From: Pseudonocardia phyllosphaerae
Lineage (GTDB): Bacteria > Actinomycetota > Actinomycetes > Mycobacteriales > Pseudonocardiaceae
Direction: 5' to 3'
NCBI RefSeq assembly: GCF_046546475.1
Contig: NZ_JBKGXS010000011.1
Coordinates: forward strand, 114,051-178,050
Length of the DNA stretch: 64,000 nt
Made by a program: the position numbers and the translations under genes. Numbering within the stretch: the stretch's first letter is position 1; every line of letters begins with the position of its first letter. The notes under the pieces were generated by a model. It ran no database searches and was not told the origin of the DNA. It worked only from the letters and a program-made list of their open reading frames with translations. This document shows, in pieces, positions 24,309 to 33,226 of this stretch.

Positions 24309-27300
24309 GTGGTCGAGCAATCGGCGGGCGTGTGTGCCCTCGACGGCTGTGACGAACCGCTCGTGCCGGAGTACGGGCGTCCCGCCCGGCGCTTCTGCTG
24401 TGCGGCGCATCGCAACCGGGCCCGCCAGCTGCGGCGCATGGAGGCCCAGCGGGCGGAGAACGCCCGGGCCGCCGAGACGCTGCCGTGGCTGCGCGAGCCG
24501 GCCGACGGCTCCGTTCCGGGCGACGGCACGGCTGCGACCGACGCCGTGGTCCGGCCCTCCGGGGAGGAGCACTCCGAGGAGCACGCGGCCGGCGCCGGCA
24601 CGGACGGTTCCCCGGAGCCGGCGGCCCTCGAGTCCGCCACCCCCGCGAGCACGGCGCCCGAGCCGGCCGCCCCCGAGCCGGCCGCCCCCGAGCCGACGCC
24701 CACGACGGGCCCGGCGCCGCACCGCGGCCCTCGCTCGTCGGCGGTCCGCGGCCCCGCGGGGCCCCGCGTCGCGTCCGCCCGGGCCACCCGCCGGGCCGGG
24801 CGGTCCGGCACCGGGGACGGCCGTCGCGGCGACAGTCGGCTCACCGCCCCGCGCACCCTGCTGCGCCACCCGCGTGCGTGGGCACTGATCGCGGCCACCG
24901 CCACGCTCGTCGGTGGCTACGCCCTGAGTACGTCGCCGCAGTCGCCCGAGAACAACGTGCCGCACGCGCGGACCGCGGAGGAGTGGGCGGCGTCGGCGCG
25001 GATCGCGCTGGCCGGGCTCGACGGCCAGCTCCGGACCCTCGAACGCAGCGAGCGGGCGTGGGACACGATGCAGCACAAGACCACGGCCGGTGCGATCCCG
25101 GAGTCCGTCGCACCGGCACCCAGCTCGGTGCCGGTGCCCGCACCGGTGGTCCGGCTCCGCCAGCAGCGCGCGACCGTGCTCCAGCAGAAGGCGGCGCTGC
25201 AGGCCCAGCTCGACGACTACCGGTCCCGGCAGAAGGTCGGCGACGACCTCGCGCTCGCCGACCAGCAGCTCGCGCAGCTCGACCAGGTCGTCGCGGAGCT
25301 GCCGCCGCCGGCGAAGCGCACCGTGGATCAGGCGGCCTCGGTGGCGGCGCTGGAGGAGCAGCGCGACCTGCGCGCGCGTCGCCGGGACGCAGCCGCGGAG
25401 TCGCTGCGCGCCCTCGACGACGGCATCCAGCACGCCGTCGCGTCCCCGCTGCCGGAGGACACGAGCCGTACCGACGAGCTCGCCGGTGCGGTGCTCGCGC
25501 TCAGCCGTGGTGAGACGCCCGCGCCGGAGGCGCCCCCGCAGATCCGCACGCAACCGGAGGTGCTGCAGGGCGGGCGCGAGACGTCGGGGGACCGGCCCGC
25601 CGACGACGTCGGCACCAGTGGCCCGCCGGACCCGCGCGGTCCGCGCGACGAGACCGCACCACGCGAGGACGCCGCCGACGCCCGCGCCGCGGGACCCGAG
25701 ACGACGACCCCCGCCCCGGTGCAGGGCCCGCCCGCTCCCGCGTCCGCCGGCCCGTCGGCTCCGTCGGTGCCCGAGCAGCGTTCCGCCGAGCCCACACCCG
25801 AGCCCACGCCGTCGGCGCAGGTGCCGCAGACGCAGGCCCCGCAGGCTGGGGTTCCCCAGGCCCGGGCCCCGCAGACGCAGGATTCTCCGACTCCGCAGCC
25901 GCAGGCCGACGGCCCCGAGCGTCCGGCGTCCGGGCCGGACGGTGCGGAGAAGCCGAAGGCCCGTGACCTCGCCCCTGCCACGCAGTCGCCCGGTGAGCAG
26001 CTCGGCGGAGCCGTGTCCGACGCATCGGACGGCGTCGAGAAGATCACCGGTGGCGGCCCGCGTCCGTCGCAGGAGCGTTCCGCGGACCGCGACGGCGGTG
26101 CGTCGACCCGCGACGACGCCCGGGAGCGGACCCCGGACACGCGCCGCGGCCCGCGTGCCGAGACCCCCGCCGCGCCGGAGACCGGGAACGACGGCGCCGC
26201 GGGCCCCTCGCCGGCGACGCCCGAGGCGAAGCCGGGTGGCGACGACGGCCCGGTCGGCAAGGTCGGCGACACGGTCGGCGGCACCGTGCAGGATGTCGGT
26301 GACACGCTCGCGCCCGGCGGCGATGACCGCCGCGCCGTGCCGCGTCCCGAGGCGAAGGACGCGAACCCGGACGACGGGAAAGCGGACGCGCAGGAGGGCG
26401 GTCGTAAGGACCGCAGCCCGCAGGGCGGCGGCTCGCCGGCCGCGGAGCCCGGGCAGTCCTCGGATGCCCGGCCGAAGATCGACGCCCCGACTCCGACGTC
26501 CCCCGAGGTCGGGACTCCGCAGCGTGACGACCCCGGGCGCGACGAGTCCGAACGGAGCGGCTCGGCGGACACGCAGGGCGGGTCCCGCGACGACGGGCCG
26601 GTGACCGACCGGCAGCAGGGTCCGCAGCGTGACCGGCAGGGCGGCGACGACAGCGACCGGTCCGGCCCGGTGGAGCGTCCGCGTGCCGGCTCGCCGTCGA
26701 CGGAGGAGAAGAACGACGAGTCCGGGGGCGACTCGTCGCCGTCGGAGAAGCCCCGGGAGGCGCTGCCGTTGCCGACCCCGGACGACGGCGGATCGCCGCA
26801 CAAGTCGGACGACAGCGGCCCGTCGACGAAGGCCCAGGACGAGGGACCGTCGGAGAAGGTGCAGGACGGTGGCGGGTCTCCGAAGGCGCAGGACGAAGGA
26901 TCGCCCCCGAAGGCCCAGGAGTCCCCGAAGGCCCAGGAGTCTCCGAAGGCGGAGGAGTCTCCGAAGGCGGAGGAGTCCCCGAAGGCCCAGGACAAGGGGG
27001 GTTCCCCGAAGTCGCGGAACGACTCGCCGTCGGAGAAGTCGCAGGTCGACGGCCCGTCGGAGAAGCCGCAGGACGACGCACCGTCGCCGAAGTCGCAGGA
27101 CGGCGGGTCCGGCGGCTCCGACTCGAGCGACGGCAGCGGCATCGCCCGCGCGGCCGCTGAGCCGTGGGTCCGCGCGGTCATGGGCGACGGCGAGGGCACG
27201 GAGAAGGTGCTCGACGAGGCCGACCGCCAGGAGGCGGAGCAGTCCCGGGGCGCGTCGAGGCCGGGCACGGACGACGGGTCGGACTCCACCGGGTCGGGGC

Positions 27301-27782
27301 AGCGTGGCTCCGGGGGCTCCGGCACCGGCAGCGGCGGTGGCTCCGGCAGCAGATCCGGTGACGAGGGTTCCGGCGGTGGCTCGGACGACGGCGGCTCGAA
27401 GGGCCATGGCTCGGACGACAGCGATAGTTCGAAGGGCGGCGGCTCCGACGACGGTGGTTCGAAGGGCGGCGGCTCGGACGACGGTGGCTCGAAGGGCCAT
27501 GGCTCGGACGGCAGCGATAGTTCGAAGGACACCGGATCCGACGGCGGGTCGAAGAGCGGCGGGTCCGGCAGCGGCGGCTCCGACGAGCAGAAGAACGACG
27601 AGCAGAAGAACGCGGACGACAGCGGATCCGGGAGCTCCGGGGATGAGTCCGGTGGCGGGGACTCCGGCGGTAAGGACGCCCGTGGCTCCGAGGATCAGGG
27701 TGGCGACTCAGGTGGGTCGGGCAACCAGGGCAGTGACTCCGGCGGGTCCGGCGACCGGAGCGGCTCGGGCGAGGGCAGCTGA
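24309..27782 (+). CDS. Large low-complexity protein with zinc finger, one TM and coiled coil
   Basis: The protein has 1,157 residues from a GTG six bases after GGCGGAGG. Residues about 7-40 hold VCALDGCDEPL and RRFCCAAHRNRARQ, a C-C-CC-H zinc-finger-like module with a basic helix. A Pro/Ala region, then one membrane helix (AWALIAATATLVGGYAL) and a Gln/Leu-rich coiled coil of about 130 residues follow. The remaining 750 residues are disordered, Ser/Asp/Gly/Lys/Pro-rich and internally repetitive (PKAQES and GSDDGGSKG units). With the N-terminus inside, the long tail would be outside the membrane, perhaps wall-spanning. The family is not recognised. Codon bias stays GC-rich, giving no sign of recent transfer. 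Confidence 0.7.
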   Translation: MVEQSAGVCALDGCDEPLVPEYGRPARRFCCAAHRNRARQLRRMEAQRAENARAAETLPWLREPADGSVPGDGTAATDAVVRPSGEEHSEEHAAGAGTDGSPEPAALESATPASTAPEPAAPEPAAPEPTPTTGPAPHRGPRSSAVRGPAGPRVASARATRRAGRSGTGDGRRGDSRLTAPRTLLRHPRAWALIAATATLVGGYALSTSPQSPENNVPHARTAEEWAASARIALAGLDGQLRTLERSERAWDTMQHKTTAGAIPESVAPAPSSVPVPAPVVRLRQQRATVLQQKAALQAQLDDYRSRQKVGDDLALADQQLAQLDQVVAELPPPAKRTVDQAASVAALEEQRDLRARRRDAAAESLRALDDGIQHAVASPLPEDTSRTDELAGAVLALSRGETPAPEAPPQIRTQPEVLQGGRETSGDRPADDVGTSGPPDPRGPRDETAPREDAADARAAGPETTTPAPVQGPPAPASAGPSAPSVPEQRSAEPTPEPTPSAQVPQTQAPQAGVPQARAPQTQDSPTPQPQADGPERPASGPDGAEKPKARDLAPATQSPGEQLGGAVSDASDGVEKITGGGPRPSQERSADRDGGASTRDDARERTPDTRRGPRAETPAAPETGNDGAAGPSPATPEAKPGGDDGPVGKVGDTVGGTVQDVGDTLAPGGDDRRAVPRPEAKDANPDDGKADAQEGGRKDRSPQGGGSPAAEPGQSSDARPKIDAPTPTSPEVGTPQRDDPGRDESERSGSADTQGGSRDDGPVTDRQQGPQRDRQGGDDSDRSGPVERPRAGSPSTEEKNDESGGDSSPSEKPREALPLPTPDDGGSPHKSDDSGPSTKAQDEGPSEKVQDGGGSPKAQDEGSPPKAQESPKAQESPKAEESPKAEESPKAQDKGGSPKSRNDSPSEKSQVDGPSEKPQDDAPSPKSQDGGSGGSDSSDGSGIARAAAEPWVRAVMGDGEGTEKVLDEADRQEAEQSRGASRPGTDDGSDSTGSGQRGSGGSGTGSGGGSGSRSGDEGSGGGSDDGGSKGHGSDDSDSSKGGGSDDGGSKGGGSDDGGSKGHGSDGSDSSKDTGSDGGSKSGGSGSGGSDEQKNDEQKNADDSGSGSSGDESGGGDSGGKDARGSEDQGGDSGGSGNQGSDSGGSGDRSGSGEGS
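26907..26993 (+). repeat. 18-bp coding tandem repeat (PKAQES units)
   Basis: Five units begin at 26907, 26925, 26943, 26961 and 26979, each encoding PKAQES or PKAEES. Confidence 0.9.
27378..27530 (+). repeat. 30/33-bp coding repeat (GSDDGGSKGH units)
   Basis: Five units begin at 27378, 27408, 27441, 27471 and 27501; the second is 33 bp. Two alternating variants (DDGGSK and DDSDSSK type) suggest duplication of a pair followed by drift. Confidence 0.88.
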
Positions 27783-28087
27783 TCCCTCGGTGATCATCGG
27801 TTGCGGAGCTCTCGAACCGCTGAGCGTGCGTTCCGCTCCTGAACCGGTGATCACCGGGGGACGGGCCCGGCCGGCCGAGCAGCGGCCGACGACCGGGGGC
27901 GGCGATCACCGGGAACTGGCCGAACTCGCCGACCAACAGAGCCACCGGACGGCCCCCGGGAGCGGATCCGGGGCGTCGACGGCGACCGGGCCGCCCGGCG
28001 CCGTCACCCGTAATGGTGACCGGGTCGCGCGTCGTCCCGGGCGTGGCGCAGACCATGGATCCCGGTCACGCAGGTACCGTCCCCGCT
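27783..28087 (+). other. Intergenic region with a palindrome and a leaderless promoter
   Basis: The 14-bp perfect palindrome CCGGTGATCACCGG lies at 27844-27857. Related GGTGATCATCGG (about 27789) and GCGATCACCGG (about 27903) flank it. TACCGT at 28075-28080 is the probable -10 for the next gene. Confidence 0.55.
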
Positions 28088-28915
28088 GTGACCGCTGCCC
28101 GCCCGATCGCCACCGCGCCGGCCGCGAATGCGCTGCCCGAGCACGTGCGCGTCGCCTTCGGTGTCCACGAGACCGTTCCCCGCCCCGTGGTGTGGGCGGG
28201 CCAGCGTGCCTGGCAGTGCGGCGACGTACTGCTGCGCCCGGTGTCCGACCACGTCGTCGCGGCCTGGTCGGCGACGGTCATGGAGAACCTCGAGGTCGAC
28301 GGCGTCCGCCTCGCCCGCCCCGTCCGCTCCAGCGACGGCCGCTGGGTCGTCGGCGGATGGGCCGCCTCGCGCTACGTCCCCGGCACCCCCGAGCCTCGGC
28401 ACGACGAGGTCGTCGCCGCCTCGCTGCGCCTGCATGCCGCCACCGCGACGGTGCTGCGCCCGCGCCTGCTCGACGACCGCGACGACCTGCTCTCGCGCAG
28501 CGCCGCCGCCGCGTTCGGCGAGCGCCGCCTGGACCTCGACCCCGAGACCGGCGGCAACCTGTTCAACGACCTCGCCGGTTACCGCCGCACCATCCGGCTG
28601 ACCCCGCAGGTCGTGCACGGTGAGCTGTTCGGCGCCATGCTCTTCGACCCGAACGGCCGGCCCGCGCTGCTCGACCTCGTGCCGTTCTGGCGGCCCGCGG
28701 AGTGGGCCGCGGCGGTCGTCGTCGTCGACGCCGTGGCGTGGGGCGGTGCGGAGGACGACCTGGTCGAGCGCTGGTCGGAGCTGCCCGAGTGGCCGCAGGC
28801 GATGCTGCGCGCGGTGCTGTACCGGCTTGCGCTGCACGCCCAGCACCCGGACGCCACCGTGGACTCGCTGTCCGGTCTCGAGCGCGTCGCGGGCCTGCTC
28901 AGCCGCCGTCTCTGA
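28088..28915 (+). CDS. TIGR02569 family protein (Rv3205c-like)
   Basis: A 275-residue protein of an actinobacterial family known only by its TIGR02569 model. It starts around LPEHVRVAFGV and contains WQCGDVLLRPV, VGGWAASRYVPG and VVHGELFGAMLFDPNG...LLDLVPFWRP. The last part resembles the H-G-D-L and DLxP active-site and metal segments of phosphotransferases (APH/kinase fold), but the canonical HGDxxxxN is changed to HGELFGAM, so activity is uncertain. The GTG at 28088 is favoured by TACCGT seven bases before it; an ATG at 28055 is an alternative. It neighbours moeZ as in mycobacteria. Confidence 0.8.
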   Translation: MTAARPIATAPAANALPEHVRVAFGVHETVPRPVVWAGQRAWQCGDVLLRPVSDHVVAAWSATVMENLEVDGVRLARPVRSSDGRWVVGGWAASRYVPGTPEPRHDEVVAASLRLHAATATVLRPRLLDDRDDLLSRSAAAAFGERRLDLDPETGGNLFNDLAGYRRTIRLTPQVVHGELFGAMLFDPNGRPALLDLVPFWRPAEWAAAVVVVDAVAWGGAEDDLVERWSELPEWPQAMLRAVLYRLALHAQHPDATVDSLSGLERVAGLLSRRL

Positions 28916-28928
28916 CCCTCCCCGCGTT

Positions 28929-28956
28929 CTCACATACCGCCCAGACGGCATGTGAG
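28929..28956 (+). terminator. Hairpin after TIGR02569 gene
   Basis: Arms CTCACATACCG and CGGCATGTGAG (one wobble) around a 6-nt loop, 14 bp after the stop. It could instead be an operator for narK. Confidence 0.55.
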
Positions 28957-29071
28957 CGACCCGTATCGTCGGCGTCACGCGAGGCCACGTCCTCGCAATC
29001 ACGGCTCCTTAGCGTCACCGGCCACTGATCGGACTCGTCCGGTCGGACCGACGCCTTCTGGGAGTGACGCC

Positions 29072-30445
29072 GTGAGCACGACGCAACCCACCCGCCGTCT
29101 CGGTGGCCGCTGGATCGAGCACTGGGATCCCGAGGACCCGGGGTTCTGGGAGCGCACCGGGAAGACGATCGCCGACCGCAACCTCTGGCAGTCGATCTTC
29201 TCCGAGCACATCGGCTTCTCGATCTGGACGATCTGGTCGGTGCTCGTGCTGTTCATGGGCCCCGAGTACGGGATCACCCCGGCGCAGAAGTTCTTCCTGG
29301 TCGGCGTCCCGACGCTGGTGGGCGCCATCCTGCGGCTGCCCTACACGTTCGCCGTCGCCCGCTTCGGCGGCCGCAACTGGACGATCTTCTCCGCGGCGTT
29401 GCTGATCGTCCCGACGATCCTCGCGCTGGTCGTGATGGAGCCGGGTGTCTCGTACACGACGCTGCTGGTCGTGGCCGCGGTCGCCGGCGTCGGCGGTGGG
29501 AACTTCTCGTCGTCGATGGCGAACGTGAACGCGCTGTTCCCGGAGAAGCAGAAGGGCTGGGCGCTGGGCCTCAACGCCGGCGGCGGCAACCTCGGCGTCC
29601 CGGTCGTGCAGCTGCTCGGCCTGCTGGTCATCGCCGTCCTCGGCGCCGGCCACCCGCGGGTCCTGCTCGCGATCTACGTCCCGCTGATCGTGCTCTCGGC
29701 GTTCCTGGCCTGGAGGCGGATGGACAACATCGCGGTGATGTCCAACGACACCGGCGCGTTCGTCGAGGCCTGCAAGGACCGCCAGACCTGGATCATGGCG
29801 TTCCTCTACGTCGGCACGTTCGGCTCGTTCATCGGCTACTCCTTCGCCTTCGGCCTGGTGCTGCAGAACCAGTTCGACCGCACCCCGCTGCAGGCCGCGA
29901 TGGTCACCTTCATCGGCCCGCTGATCGGCTCGCTGATCCGGCCCTACGGCGGCAGGCTCGCCGACCGCTTCGGCGGCGCCAAGGTGACCCTGGTCAACTT
30001 CGCCGCGATGGTCGCGGCCACCCTGCTGATCATCTTCGCGTCGGGCATCGAGTCGCTCGCGCTGTTCACGCTCGGCTTCATCCTGCTGTTCACGCTGTCG
30101 GGCATCGGGAACGGCTCGACGTACAAGATGATCCCGGCGATCTTCACCGGGCGCGCCCGCACCGCGATCGCCGACGGCGCGGACCGCGACACCGAGCTCG
30201 GCACGGCCCGCCGGATCTCCGGCGCGGTCATCGGCATCGCCGGCTCGGTCGGTGCGGTCGGCGGCCTGCTGATCAACCTGGCGTTCCGCCAGTCGTTCCA
30301 GACGGTGCACTCCGGCACCCCGGCGTTCTGGTCGTTCCTGATCTTCTACGTCGTCTGCATCGGGGTGACCTGGGCGGTGTACCTGCGCCCGCTGCCGGTA
30401 CTCGTCGGGGGCCGCACCGAGGCCGCCGCGATGGCCCGGGTCTGA
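29072..30445 (+). CDS. narK: Nitrate/nitrite transporter NarK
   Basis: The 457-residue MFS protein has about 12 membrane helices. Both nitrate signatures are present: GGGNFSSSMANVNALFPEKQ and the later SGIGNGSTYKMIPAIF. The N-terminal HWDPEDPGFWERTG segment is typical of actinobacterial NarK. It should import nitrate and/or export nitrite for the assimilation enzymes encoded directly downstream. Two bases separate its stop from the reductase start. GGAG precedes the GTG. Confidence 0.93.
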   Translation: MSTTQPTRRLGGRWIEHWDPEDPGFWERTGKTIADRNLWQSIFSEHIGFSIWTIWSVLVLFMGPEYGITPAQKFFLVGVPTLVGAILRLPYTFAVARFGGRNWTIFSAALLIVPTILALVVMEPGVSYTTLLVVAAVAGVGGGNFSSSMANVNALFPEKQKGWALGLNAGGGNLGVPVVQLLGLLVIAVLGAGHPRVLLAIYVPLIVLSAFLAWRRMDNIAVMSNDTGAFVEACKDRQTWIMAFLYVGTFGSFIGYSFAFGLVLQNQFDRTPLQAAMVTFIGPLIGSLIRPYGGRLADRFGGAKVTLVNFAAMVAATLLIIFASGIESLALFTLGFILLFTLSGIGNGSTYKMIPAIFTGRARTAIADGADRDTELGTARRISGAVIGIAGSVGAVGGLLINLAFRQSFQTVHSGTPAFWSFLIFYVVCIGVTWAVYLRPLPVLVGGRTEAAAMARV

Positions 30446-30447
30446 CC

Positions 30448-32601
30448 GTGGACACCCCGGATCCGGAGAACCGGACCGCCACCCACTGCCCGTACTGCGC
30501 CCTGCAGTGCGGGCAGTGGGTGAGTGCCGAGGGTGAGGTCGACGCGCGGCAGTTCCCGACCAACGGCGGCGGGATGTGCCAGAAGGGCTGGACGTCCGCG
30601 GCTCTGCTCACCCATCCGGAACGCCTGACGACGCCGCTGGTCCGGGCCTCCCGCGACGCCGAGTTCCTGCCCGCCACCTGGGCCGACGCCCTGTCCGGCG
30701 TCGCGGAGAAGCTGGCGGCACTGCGGGCCGAGCACGGCCCCGACTCCGTCGCGATCTTCGGCGCGGGCGGGCTCACCAACGAGAAGGCCTACCTGCTCGG
30801 CAAGTTCGCGAGGGTCGCGCTGGGCACCAGCCAGATCGACTACAACGGCCGGTTCTGCATGTCCTCCGCGGCCGCCGCGGGCAACCGCGCGTTCGGCGTC
30901 GACCGCGGCATGCCGTTCCCGGTCACCGACCTCGACGACGCCGAGCTGGTCGTGCTCGCCGGGGCGAACGTCGCCGAGACCATGCCGCCGCTGATGTCGC
31001 ACCTGACCTCGGCGAGGCTGGTCGTGATCGACCCCCGTCGCACGCCGACGGCCGAGCGTGCCGTCGCCTCCGGCGGCCTGCACCTGGCGCCGCGGCCGGG
31101 CACCGACCTGGTCCTGGCGCTGGGGATGCTGCACGTCGCCGTCGCCGAGGGGCACCTGGACCTGGCCTACGTCGACGAGCGCACCACCGGTTTCGACGAC
31201 GTCTGGGCGCTCGCGTCGCAGTGGTGGCCCGAGCGTGCGGAACGGGTCTGCGGGGTCGCCGCCGCGGACATGCGGACCGTCGTCCGGTGGCTCGCCGGGA
31301 CCACGCGGCGCTACGTGCTCACCGCGCGCGGCGCCGAGCAGCACGCGCACGGCGTCGACACCGTCACCGCGTGGATCAACCTGTCGCTGGCGCTCGGACT
31401 GCCCGGCCGCCCCGGCTCCGGGTTCGGCACGATCACCGGCCAGGGCAACGGCCAGGGCGGACGCGAGCACGGCCAGAAGTCCGACCAGCTGCCCGGCTAC
31501 CGGCACATCACCGACCCGGCCGCCCGCGCACACGTCGCCGGCGTGTGGGGCGTGCCGGAGGAGTCGATCCCCGGGCCGGGGCGCAGCGCGGTGGAGCTGC
31601 TCGACTCGCTGGGACGCCCCGGCGGTCCGAAGGCGCTGCTGGTGTTCGGCTCCAACGTGCTGGTCTCCGCACCCGACGCCCGCGCCGTCGCCGAACGACT
31701 CGACGCGCTCGACCTGCTCGTCGTCGCCGACGTGCTGCCGGGGGAGACGGCGGCACGTGCCGACGTGCTGCTGCCCGTGGCCCAGTGGGCCGAGGAGGAG
31801 GGCACGATGACCAACCTGGAGGGACGGGTGCTGCGCCGCCGCCGCGCGGTGGCCCCGCCGCCGGGCGTGCGCACCGACCTGCAGGTGATCTCCGGGCTGG
31901 CCGCCGAACTGGAGGCCCCGGGGGACTTCCCGGCCGACCCCGCGCCGGTGTTCGAGGAGCTGCGCCGCGCCTCGGCCGGCGGGATCGCCGACTACTCCGG
32001 GGTGACCTACGAGCGGCTCGACGCCGGCGAGGCCCTGCACTGGCCGGTGCCGGGCACCGATCACCCGGGGACACCGCGGCTGTTCGCCGACGGCTTCCCC
32101 CGCCCGGACGGCCGCGCCCGGATGGTGCCGGTGGACCACGCCGAGCCCGACGAGGGCGTCGACGGGGAGTTCCCGCTGACCGTCACCACCGGCCGGGTGC
32201 TGGTGCACTACCAGTCCGGCGCGCAGACCCGCCGGGTCGAGGCACTGGAGTCGGTATCGCCGGAGGTGTTCGTCGAGGTCCACCCGGACACCGCGACGCG
32301 GTGCGGGCTGGCCGACGGCGACATGGCCGTCGTCGCGTCCCGGCGGGGGGAGACGACGGCGCGGGTGCGCTGCGTGCCGTCGATGCGGACCGACACGGTG
32401 TTCCTGCCGTTCCACTTCGGCGGCTCGGGCGCGGCGAACAACGTCACCAACCCGGCACTGGACCCGACGAGCCGGATGCCGGAGTTCAAGGTCGCCGCGG
32501 TGCGGCTGGAGCCGGTCGCCGCTGCGTCGCCCGCTGCGCCGCCCGCTCGGTCTCCCGGGGCGGGGTCCGCCGCGGTGCCCGAGTACGCCGCGCAGGCCTG
32601 A
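30448..32601 (+). CDS. Assimilatory nitrate reductase, molybdopterin catalytic subunit
   Basis: A 717-residue Mo-bis-MGD oxidoreductase. The N-terminal 4Fe-4S site is CPYCALQC with a fourth Cys in GGGMCQKGW. Molybdopterin contacts include DYNGRFCMSSAAAAGNRAFG and VIDPRRTPTAE, and the C-terminal dinucleotide-binding barrel has RVLVHYQSGAQTRR and ANNVTNPALDP. It lacks the C-terminal 2Fe-2S domain of enterobacterial NasA. The flavoprotein at 33227 carries such a domain instead and is the likely electron donor. It reduces nitrate to nitrite in the cytoplasm. The phrase ALLTHP near the start is family conservation, not a repeat insertion. Confidence 0.92.
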   Translation: MDTPDPENRTATHCPYCALQCGQWVSAEGEVDARQFPTNGGGMCQKGWTSAALLTHPERLTTPLVRASRDAEFLPATWADALSGVAEKLAALRAEHGPDSVAIFGAGGLTNEKAYLLGKFARVALGTSQIDYNGRFCMSSAAAAGNRAFGVDRGMPFPVTDLDDAELVVLAGANVAETMPPLMSHLTSARLVVIDPRRTPTAERAVASGGLHLAPRPGTDLVLALGMLHVAVAEGHLDLAYVDERTTGFDDVWALASQWWPERAERVCGVAAADMRTVVRWLAGTTRRYVLTARGAEQHAHGVDTVTAWINLSLALGLPGRPGSGFGTITGQGNGQGGREHGQKSDQLPGYRHITDPAARAHVAGVWGVPEESIPGPGRSAVELLDSLGRPGGPKALLVFGSNVLVSAPDARAVAERLDALDLLVVADVLPGETAARADVLLPVAQWAEEEGTMTNLEGRVLRRRRAVAPPPGVRTDLQVISGLAAELEAPGDFPADPAPVFEELRRASAGGIADYSGVTYERLDAGEALHWPVPGTDHPGTPRLFADGFPRPDGRARMVPVDHAEPDEGVDGEFPLTVTTGRVLVHYQSGAQTRRVEALESVSPEVFVEVHPDTATRCGLADGDMAVVASRRGETTARVRCVPSMRTDTVFLPFHFGGSGAANNVTNPALDPTSRMPEFKVAAVRLEPVAAASPAAPPARSPGAGSAAVPEYAAQA

Positions 32602-32711
32602 CCGGCCCGGTCCCGCCGGCGAACGCGCACGTGTTTGCGGGAACGCGCACCGGATCAGGTGCGCGTCGCCGCAACCGGTGCGCGTCCGGAAATCCGGTGG
32701 GACGGAGCACT

Positions 32712-32732
32712 GCGTCAGGGTTAACCTGACGC
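32712..32732. promoter_or_regulatory. Palindrome covering the -10 and start of the small HTH gene
   Basis: Perfect 8-bp arms GCGTCAGG and CCTGACGC around GTTAA end two bases before the ATG. TAACCT (32722-32727) within it fits a leaderless -10. A repressor bound here would block its own promoter. Confidence 0.65.
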
Positions 32733-32733
32733 C

Positions 32734-33102
32734 ATGACTGCTGCAGAGCACGACGTCCTCACCGCCGACGTCACCGGGGCCGCCCGCGCCGTCACCGCGG
32801 CCGCCGTCGCGGAGCTCGACCGCCGCGCCGACGCGATCGCCGGCGTCCCACCGCTGCCCGGCACCCCCGAGTGGGACGCCGAACAGGGCACCGACGCCCC
32901 GGCCCGCCGGGAGACCGCGTGGCAGCTCGCCGCGTTCCGCATCGCCCTGGCCGCCGGCCTCGACCCGCTGCCCCAGCTGGTCGGGCTCCGGCGCATCGGG
33001 GTCAGCTGGGAGACCGTCGGGCGGGCCGCCGGGATCACCCGCCAGTCCGCGCACGAACGTTGGTCGCAGCGCGTCGCGGCGGTGTTGCCACACCCGTTGT
33101 GA
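32734..33102 (+). CDS. Small HTH-like protein within the nitrate cluster
   Basis: The 122-residue protein is mostly helical. The C-terminal segment RRIGVSWETVGRAAGITRQSAHERW has the spacing of a helix-turn-helix (V-G-x-A-A-G-I-T-R-Q-S). The N-terminal half is an Ala-rich helix. It belongs to small uncharacterised actinobacterial proteins that keep this 'SW..VG.A.G.TRQ.AH.RW' pattern. The leaderless start and the overlapping palindrome suggest an autoregulated DNA-binding protein. Whether it regulates nitrate genes is unknown. Confidence 0.6.
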   Translation: MTAAEHDVLTADVTGAARAVTAAAVAELDRRADAIAGVPPLPGTPEWDAEQGTDAPARRETAWQLAAFRIALAAGLDPLPQLVGLRRIGVSWETVGRAAGITRQSAHERWSQRVAAVLPHPL

Positions 33103-33166
33103 GTCACGGATCCGCACGTCAGCGGGCCGGTCCTCACGGTCGCGCGGCAGCGAGAATGAGGACCTC

Positions 33167-33219
33167 GTAACGCCGCGGCAATCGCACACACCTGGCGCGT
33201 AACGCCCCGTTCCTACCGT
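33167..33219 (+). promoter_or_regulatory. Candidate GlnR-type boxes and -10 upstream of the flavoprotein gene
   Basis: GTAAC at 33167-33171, six bases, then GCAAT (33178-33182) resembles gTnAc-n6-GaaAc. A second GTAAC at 33199-33203 repeats CGTAACGCC 32 bp downstream. TACCGT (33214-33219) ends seven bases before the ATG, a leaderless promoter. GlnR control is known for nitrate genes in related genera; the match here is partial. Confidence 0.4.
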
Positions 33220-33226
33220 CGGCACC

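Noticed and set aside
30598..30617. GCTCTGCTCACCCATCC in the nitrate reductase gene as another repeat copy
   Set aside because: It encodes ALLTHPERL, which is conserved across molybdopterin nitrate reductases, so the match is explained by protein family sequence.
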